In this document: positions 5,429-9,585 of the stretch, piece after piece
Layout of the letters: each line of letters opens with the position of its first letter
How positions within the stretch are numbered: position 1 is the stretch's first letter
From: JBMNQS01 sp050944255
Lineage (GTDB): Bacteria; Bacillota; Clostridia; Christensenellales; Maliibacteriaceae
Length of the DNA stretch: 9,585 nt
Assembly (NCBI GenBank): GCA_050944255.1
Contig: JBMNQS010000075.1
Location: forward strand, 1 to 9,585
Reading direction: 5' to 3'
Made by a program: the position numbers and the translations under genes
The notes under the pieces: model-generated
What the model was told of the DNA's origin: nothing
The model's database searches: none
The model's input: the letters and a program-made list of their open reading frames with translations, nothing else

Positions 5429-6337
5429 ATGAGCCAGATTTACCAAAGAAAGAAAAGAAACGGCGTTTTGAGTAATCCCTTCATCGTCATCTGCATGCTG
5501 ATTTTGATCGGGGTTGTTTTCAATCTGTTTGTAAGCGGCGATTTGCAGCCGCCGCAGGAGTCGTCCGTGCAGGCGGCCGAAAAACCTTCGGTCTCGGCGG
5601 CGCCCCAACAGGACCCGGGCGATACGCCGCAGGATGATACGATGCCGCAGGATGATACGGTATCGCAGGACGATATGGCGCCGCAGGGCGATACCATGCC
5701 GGAGGCCGCGGCGGTTGCAGGCGCGGTGACGGACTTGAGTCGGATGGAGAACCAGGTAACGCATCAGCTGGCGGAATCAGATTCCAAGGAGCCCTACAGG
5801 ATTCTGGTGAATAAAGAGACGCAGGTGGTCACCGTGTATGAAAAGGACGCCTCGGGCAATTACACGGTACCGGTGCGCAATATGATCTGCTCCACGGGCA
5901 AAAGCGGCAACACGCCTGAGGGCGTCCATAAGATCACCGACAAATACCGCTGGAGATGGCTGCAGGGCAATGTCTACGGGCAGTATGCCTGCCGGTTCCA
6001 GGGCAGCTTCCTGTTCCATTCGGTGCCCTATGAGCAGCAGGCCGTGGAAACGCTGAAATGGGAGGAGTTCAATAAGCTGGGTACGCCCGCCTCCGAAGGC
6101 TGTGTGCGGCTGCGGGCGGTGGACGCCAAGTGGATTTACGACAACTGCAATATCGGCACGGAGGTGGAGGTCGTAGACGGCGGCGTCTACGCCGGCGCCG
6201 CCACGCAGCTGCAGGTGGAGCCCCTAGACGAGGGCACCCGCTGGGACCCCACGGACCCCAACGAAGGCAAGACGGGCCCGGCCTCCAGGATGAGCGAGAC
6301 GGAGCAGAGCGGCTCGGACAACTGGGAGGAAAACTAG
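5429..6337 (+). CDS. Membrane-anchored L,D-transpeptidase (YkuD domain)
   Basis: Probably forms 3-3 cross-links in peptidoglycan or trims/attaches at the wall, acting outside the membrane. Of 302 residues, 1-12 are basic (QRKKRN), about 16-36 form one transmembrane anchor, and about 37-105 make an acidic, Gln/Pro-rich linker. The linker contains four 6-residue repeats (PQDDTM, PQDDTV, SQDDMA, PQGDTM). The YkuD domain spans about 121-250 (PYRILVNKETQVVTVYE to WIYDNCNIGTEVEVV). Probable catalytic residues are His197 (LFHSVPY) and Cys225. The usual [S/T]HGxC motif reads S222-E223-G224-C225, so its histidine is Glu. That histidine is not the general base in studied enzymes, so activity is still plausible. 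A short acidic tail follows the domain. AGGAG (5413-5417) is 11 nt before the ATG. The gene is a single unit with its own promoter and terminator. Confidence 0.88.
   Translation: MSQIYQRKKRNGVLSNPFIVICMLILIGVVFNLFVSGDLQPPQESSVQAAEKPSVSAAPQQDPGDTPQDDTMPQDDTVSQDDMAPQGDTMPEAAAVAGAVTDLSRMENQVTHQLAESDSKEPYRILVNKETQVVTVYEKDASGNYTVPVRNMICSTGKSGNTPEGVHKITDKYRWRWLQGNVYGQYACRFQGSFLFHSVPYEQQAVETLKWEEFNKLGTPASEGCVRLRAVDAKWIYDNCNIGTEVEVVDGGVYAGAATQLQVEPLDEGTRWDPTDPNEGKTGPASRMSETEQSGSDNWEEN
5627..5698 (+). repeat. Four tandem 18-bp units in the transpeptidase linker
   Basis: In-frame units at 5627-5644, 5645-5662, 5663-5680 and 5681-5698 encode PQDDTM, PQDDTV, SQDDMA and PQGDTM. The first two are nearly identical at DNA level (ccgcaggatgatacg shared); the last two have diverged. 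A more degenerate unit (QDPGDT) precedes them. The period of 18 keeps the frame if the copy number changes. Confidence 0.8.
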
Positions 6338-6417
6338 CCCAGGCCGCCGGCGGAGCCAGCCTCGCCGCCTGAGCTTAGCGGCGGCGCCGGGATAACGGCA
6401 GTAAATATAGAAGAATG

Positions 6418-6451
6418 AAGCGCACAGATGACAAACATTTGTGCGCTTTTT
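6418..6451 (+). terminator. Terminator of the L,D-transpeptidase gene
   Basis: AAGCGCACA (6418-6426) pairs with TGTGCGCTT (6440-6448). The stem extends inward to 13 bp with one G-T pair and leaves a 5-nt loop, ACAAA. Five Ts follow from 6447. A smaller GC-rich hairpin (stem of six around 6364-6384) lies between it and the stop codon. Confidence 0.85.
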
Positions 6452-6452
6452 A

Positions 6453-6481
6453 TTGGTTTTATAGCAAGGATTTGGTATAAT
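6453..6481 (+). promoter_or_regulatory. Promoter of rarA
   Basis: TTGGTT (6453-6458), a 17-nt spacer and TATAAT (6476-6481), with TG at 6473-6474 making an extended -10. The weak -35 starts directly after the T run of the preceding terminator. The leader to the ATG at 6529 is about 40 nt. Confidence 0.75.
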
Positions 6482-6528
6482 ATAAAAACAAACAGAAGCG
6501 GTGGAACCGGGAAAAGAAGGGTTTTGCG

Positions 6529-7860
6529 ATGGATTTATTTGAACAGGCGACGCGCGCCATGGCGCCGCTTCCCGAGAGGATGCGGCCCGAGAGCCTGGAT
6601 GAATTTGTGGGGCAGGAACATATCGTGGGGCAGGGGCGGCTGCTTCGCCGCGCCATCGAGGCGGACCGGCTGGGCAGCTGCATCTTCTTTGGGCCGCCGG
6701 GCAGCGGGAAGACGACGCTGGCGTCCATCGTGGCGGCTACCACGAAGTCGGCTTTTGAAAAGCTCAATGCGGTGACAAGCGGTGTGGCCGATGTCAGAAA
6801 GGTGGTGGAGGAGGCCCGGAGCCGGCAAAAACTCTACGGGCAGAGCACGTATCTGCTGCTGGACGAGTGCCACCGCTGGAGCAAGGCGCAGAGCGACGCG
6901 CTGCTGCCGGCCATCGAGCAGGGGACGATCCTCTTTATCGGCTCCACCACGGAAAATCCGGTGATCGCCATGACGCCGGCCATCGTCAGCCGCTGCAGGA
7001 TATTTGAGTTTACGGCGCTCTTGCCCGGGCACGTCAAAACCGTGGTGAAGCGCGCCCTGACGGATCGGAAGAAGGGCCTTGGCGAACTGAATATACAAAT
7101 GGACGAGCAGGTCATCGACGCGCTGTGCCACCGCTCCAACGGGGACGTGCGCCAGGCGCTGACGGCGCTTGAACTGGCGGCTCTGTCCACGCCGATGAAT
7201 GAGCAGGGAGAGATCGTGCTGGACCTGGAGGCGGTGGAGCAGTCCATGCAGCAGCGGATACTGCCCATGGACGAGTCGCTGCGCTACGATATGCTCAGCG
7301 CGTTTTGCAAGAGCCTTCGGGGCAGCGACCCCACGGCGGCGCTGGCCTGGGCGGCGCGGCTTCTGGAGGCGGGACTTGACCCGAGGATCATCGCCCGGCG
7401 CGTCATTGCCCACGCCAGCGAGGACGTGGGTCTGGCCGAGCCCATGGCCATGGTGCAGGCGGTGGCGGCGGCGCAGGCGCTGCAATTGGTGGGGATGCCC
7501 GAGGCCAGGCTTTCGCTGGCCCAGGCGATTATTTATGTCTGCCAGGCGCCCAAGAGCAACGCCGTGGTGACGGCCATCGACCGGGCCCAGAAGGACGCGA
7601 AGGAGACCTGGCACGAGAAGGTGCCCGATCACCTGCGCGATGCCAATTACCCGGTGCCCGACGGGGAGGGCGGGCTGCGGCGCCCGGGGGAGGGGTACGT
7701 TTATCCCCACGAGTACCCGGGCCACCATTACGATCAGCCCTACCGGCCTGTGGGCCTTGAGGAAAGCGAATATTACCACCCGTCCGATCAGGGGTTCGAA
7801 GTGGAAGTGGGCAAGCGGATGGCGGGGCGCAAGTGGAGCCGCCACGATAAGAAGGGATAG
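6529..7860 (+). CDS. rarA: RarA/MgsA replication-associated AAA+ ATPase
   Basis: A cytoplasmic AAA+ ATPase related to clamp-loader subunits. The family acts at stalled or gapped replication forks and binds single-stranded-DNA-binding protein. In 443 residues the order is: N-terminal MRPESLDEFVGQEHIVG, Walker A GPPGSGKT at 55-62, Walker B LLLDE with Asp112-Glu113, sensor 1 GSTTENP at 138-144, and SRCR at 154-157 as the arginine-finger region. The C-terminal tetramerisation domain ends in the family's PHEYPGHHYDQPYRPVG-like tail. The Walker B segment reads DECHRWSK where many homologues have DEIHRFNK; the catalytic residues are kept. AGAAGG (6515-6520) lies 8 nt before the ATG. The length is normal. 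Promoter and terminator flank it, so it is a single-gene unit. Confidence 0.95.
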   Translation: MDLFEQATRAMAPLPERMRPESLDEFVGQEHIVGQGRLLRRAIEADRLGSCIFFGPPGSGKTTLASIVAATTKSAFEKLNAVTSGVADVRKVVEEARSRQKLYGQSTYLLLDECHRWSKAQSDALLPAIEQGTILFIGSTTENPVIAMTPAIVSRCRIFEFTALLPGHVKTVVKRALTDRKKGLGELNIQMDEQVIDALCHRSNGDVRQALTALELAALSTPMNEQGEIVLDLEAVEQSMQQRILPMDESLRYDMLSAFCKSLRGSDPTAALAWAARLLEAGLDPRIIARRVIAHASEDVGLAEPMAMVQAVAAAQALQLVGMPEARLSLAQAIIYVCQAPKSNAVVTAIDRAQKDAKETWHEKVPDHLRDANYPVPDGEGGLRRPGEGYVYPHEYPGHHYDQPYRPVGLEESEYYHPSDQGFEVEVGKRMAGRKWSRHDKKG

Positions 7861-7901
7861 GGCCGCCTCGGGGCAGAGCCTGTCCCTGGCCTTATTTTTT
7901 T
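7861..7901 (+). terminator. Terminator of rarA
   Basis: GGGGCAG (7870-7876) pairs with CTGTCCC (7880-7886) with one G-T pair, and GGCC (7861-7864) with GGCC (7888-7891) outside an internal loop. The T-rich run TTATTTTTTT (7892-7901) follows. The structure starts at the base after the rarA stop. Confidence 0.8.
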
Positions 7902-7933
7902 GTCCACAAACTTCAGAAATGTTGCAATTTTCG

Positions 7934-7961
7934 TTGCGGAATCCCCAGATGCTGTTATAAT
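7934..7961 (+). promoter_or_regulatory. Promoter of the serC-serA operon
   Basis: TTGCGG (7934-7939), a 16-nt spacer and TATAAT (7956-7961), extended by TG at 7953-7954 (TGTTATAAT). The transcription start is expected near 7968, giving a leader of about 55 nt. No T-box, riboswitch or attenuator hairpin fits in that leader. Confidence 0.75.
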
Positions 7962-8023
7962 GAAAGTTGCATAAATACTGGCGAGCCCGCTTCATTCTCA
8001 AGTTCGCAGTCAAGGAGGAAAAC

Positions 8024-9094
8024 ATGCGCGTTTATAACTTTTCGCCCGGCCCGTCCATGCTTCCCGAAGAGGTACTGAAAAAAGCCGCCGCCCAAATGCT
8101 GGACTGTAACGGCACGGGAACGTCCGCGATGGAAATGAGCCACCGCTCCAAGGCGTTTATCGATATTTTCGACAGGGCCAAGGCGTCGCTGAAAGAATTG
8201 ATGCATATCCCCGATGATTACGAGATTCTCTTCGTGCAGGGCGGCGCCACGATGCAGTTTTCCATGGTGCCGATGAACCTGATGACCACCGGCCGCGCGG
8301 CCTATGTGGATTCGGGCAATTTTGCGCACAATGCCGCCATCGAGGCCGGAAGGTTCGGCCAGGTGGATATCGTCGCCTCCTCCAGGGCGGATCAATATAC
8401 GTACGTGCCCGATGTGGACGCCTCCAAGCTGGCGCCGGATACGTCGTATCTTCATATCACCACCAACAACACCATTTTCGGCACGCGCTTTACCCGGCTT
8501 CCCAAGGTAGCGGTGCCGCTGGTGGCCGACATGTCCTCCAACATCCTGTCCCAGGTATACGATGTGAATGACTTCGACCTGATCTACGCCGGCGCCCAGA
8601 AGAATATGGGGCCCGCCGGTGTGGCGGTGGTCATTATCAAAAAAGAGCTGATCGGCAAGGCGGCGGAGAGCGTGCCGGTCCTGATGAACTACAAGACTTA
8701 CCAGGACACCGACTCCATGTACAATACGCCGCCGTGCTACAGCGTTTACGTCTGCGGCCTGGTATTCGACTGGCTGCTTGAGATGGGCGGCGTCCCGGCC
8801 ATCTATGAGATCAACGTCAAAAAGGCGCAGCTCCTCTACGATTTTCTGGATCAGTCCGGCAAGTTCACGCCCACGGCGCAGAAGCAGTTCCGCTCATTGA
8901 TGAACGTGACGTTCGTGCTGCCCAATAAGGAGCTGGACGACCGCTTCGTAAAGGAAGCGGAAGCCGAAGGCTTCGTGAACCTGAAGGGCCACCGGGTGGT
9001 GGGCGGCATGCGCGCCAGCATCTATAACGCCATGCCCGTGGAGGGTGTGGAAAAGCTGGTGGACTTCATGGCCAAGTTTGAAAAGACCGTCTAA
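8024..9094 (+). CDS. serC: Phosphoserine aminotransferase
   Basis: A PLP-dependent class-V-fold aminotransferase. It converts 3-phosphohydroxypyruvate and glutamate to phosphoserine and 2-oxoglutarate, the second step of serine synthesis. The family can also serve pyridoxine synthesis. The protein has 356 residues. It begins MRVYNFSPGPSMLPEEVL, has the phosphate-binding FVQGGATMQF, and holds the PLP lysine at Lys193 in AGAQKNMGPAGV. The length matches the family. The start is fixed by AAGGAGG (8012-8018), 5 nt before ATG 8024. The frame stays open upstream to a TTG at 7967, but that falls at the predicted transcription start and adds non-conserved residues. serA follows after 21 nt, so the two form an operon. 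Confidence 0.96.
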   Translation: MRVYNFSPGPSMLPEEVLKKAAAQMLDCNGTGTSAMEMSHRSKAFIDIFDRAKASLKELMHIPDDYEILFVQGGATMQFSMVPMNLMTTGRAAYVDSGNFAHNAAIEAGRFGQVDIVASSRADQYTYVPDVDASKLAPDTSYLHITTNNTIFGTRFTRLPKVAVPLVADMSSNILSQVYDVNDFDLIYAGAQKNMGPAGVAVVIIKKELIGKAAESVPVLMNYKTYQDTDSMYNTPPCYSVYVCGLVFDWLLEMGGVPAIYEINVKKAQLLYDFLDQSGKFTPTAQKQFRSLMNVTFVLPNKELDDRFVKEAEAEGFVNLKGHRVVGGMRASIYNAMPVEGVEKLVDFMAKFEKTV

Positions 9095-9115
9095 GCTGAA
9101 GGAGAGAAAGCGAAG

Positions 9116-9585
9116 ATGTATGAAATTTTAAGGTTTAACAATATTTCCGGCGTAGTGGAGAAATACCTCCCCGAGGGATCGTTTGTATTCAATGACGAGG
9201 CCAAGGACCCCCACGGCATTCTGGTGCGAAGCGGGAACATGCATGGTTACGAGCATGGTGAAAATCTTCTGGCCGTGGCCCGCGCCGGCGCCGGCGTGAA
9301 CAATATTCCTACCGAGCGCTATGCCAAAGAGGGGATCGTAGTGTTCAATACCCCCGGCGCCAACGCCAATGCGGTCAAGGAGCTGGTGATCGCGTCCATG
9401 CTTTTGGCTTCCCGCCGCATTATAGAGGGCATCGAGTGGGCCAAGACCCTCAAGGGCAAGGGAGACGCGGTTGCCAAACTGGTGGAGGGGGGCAAGGCCA
9501 GCTTTGCCGGACCGGAGATCAAGGGCAAGCGCCTGGGCGTAGTGGGGCTGGGCGCCGTGGGCGTCATGGTGGCCAACGACGCCAG
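9116..9585 (+). CDS. serA: D-3-phosphoglycerate dehydrogenase (5' part)
   Basis: Oxidises 3-phosphoglycerate with NAD+ to 3-phosphohydroxypyruvate, the substrate of the SerC enzyme encoded just upstream. The window holds 156 complete codons with no stop. The translation starts MYEILRFNNISGVV. The substrate-region motif VARAGAGVNNIP covers about 54-65, and the Rossmann nucleotide-binding motif GLGAVG covers 144-149 (after KGKRLGVV). These fit the clostridial SerA type. AAGGAG (9099-9104) lies 11 nt before the ATG. Whether an ACT domain follows cannot be seen because the gene runs off the right edge. Confidence 0.94.
   Translation, partial: MYEILRFNNISGVVEKYLPEGSFVFNDEAKDPHGILVRSGNMHGYEHGENLLAVARAGAGVNNIPTERYAKEGIVVFNTPGANANAVKELVIASMLLASRRIIEGIEWAKTLKGKGDAVAKLVEGGKASFAGPEIKGKRLGVVGLGAVGVMVANDA

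Noticed and set aside
7967..8023. Upstream TTG start extending serC by 19 residues
   Set aside because: It coincides with the predicted transcription start, lacks a ribosome binding site, and the added residues are unlike SerC. ATG 8024 has AAGGAGG at 5 nt.
6535..8025. Minus-strand open frame of 496 codons across rarA
   Set aside because: It is antisense to rarA, its terminator and the serC promoter. Low-complexity His/Arg/Leu-rich translation with no recognisable domain marks it as a composition artefact.

Overview
This window looks like chromosomal DNA from a spore-forming Clostridia-type Firmicute with a fairly high-GC genome. The reasons are the strong AAGGAGG-type ribosome binding sites, the TTGACA/TATAAT promoters often carrying a TGn extended -10, the compact hairpin-plus-T-tract terminators, a clostridial-style serC-serA pair, a DUF1015 protein and a cysteine-rich protein of the kind seen in sporulating Clostridia. 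I cannot name the genus from sequence alone.

Layout, left to right. Bases 1-134 are the 3' end of an AT-rich gene I do not recognise, closed by a hairpin at 183-222. Next comes a gene-free stretch (135-618) whose right half is a dense run of perfect or near-perfect hairpins (336-539). It ends at a terminator (541-565) that serves a minus-strand cysteine-rich protein gene (619-1284). A short divergent intergenic region carries a clear vegetative promoter facing right and a possible sporulation-type promoter facing left.

All remaining genes read rightward: a DUF1015 protein (1458-2771), aspartate kinase lysC (2867-4192), an AEC-family transporter (4328-5257), a membrane-anchored L,D-transpeptidase (5429-6337), the AAA+ ATPase RarA/MgsA (6529-7860), phosphoserine aminotransferase serC (8024-9094) and the 5' part of 3-phosphoglycerate dehydrogenase serA (9116 to the window end).

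Most of these genes are single transcription units, with a terminator behind them and a recognisable promoter in front. The exceptions are serC-serA, which are 21 nt apart and clearly co-transcribed, and the AEC gene, for which I see no promoter. SerA and SerC are the first two committed steps of serine synthesis. LysC commits aspartate to the lysine/threonine/methionine branch. DUF1015 is often a neighbour of serCA in Firmicutes but here sits several genes away. The window is mostly ordinary core metabolism and maintenance. The least explained part is the left 600 bases, with its composition break and hairpin array. I found no convincing new defence, CRISPR or mobile system.
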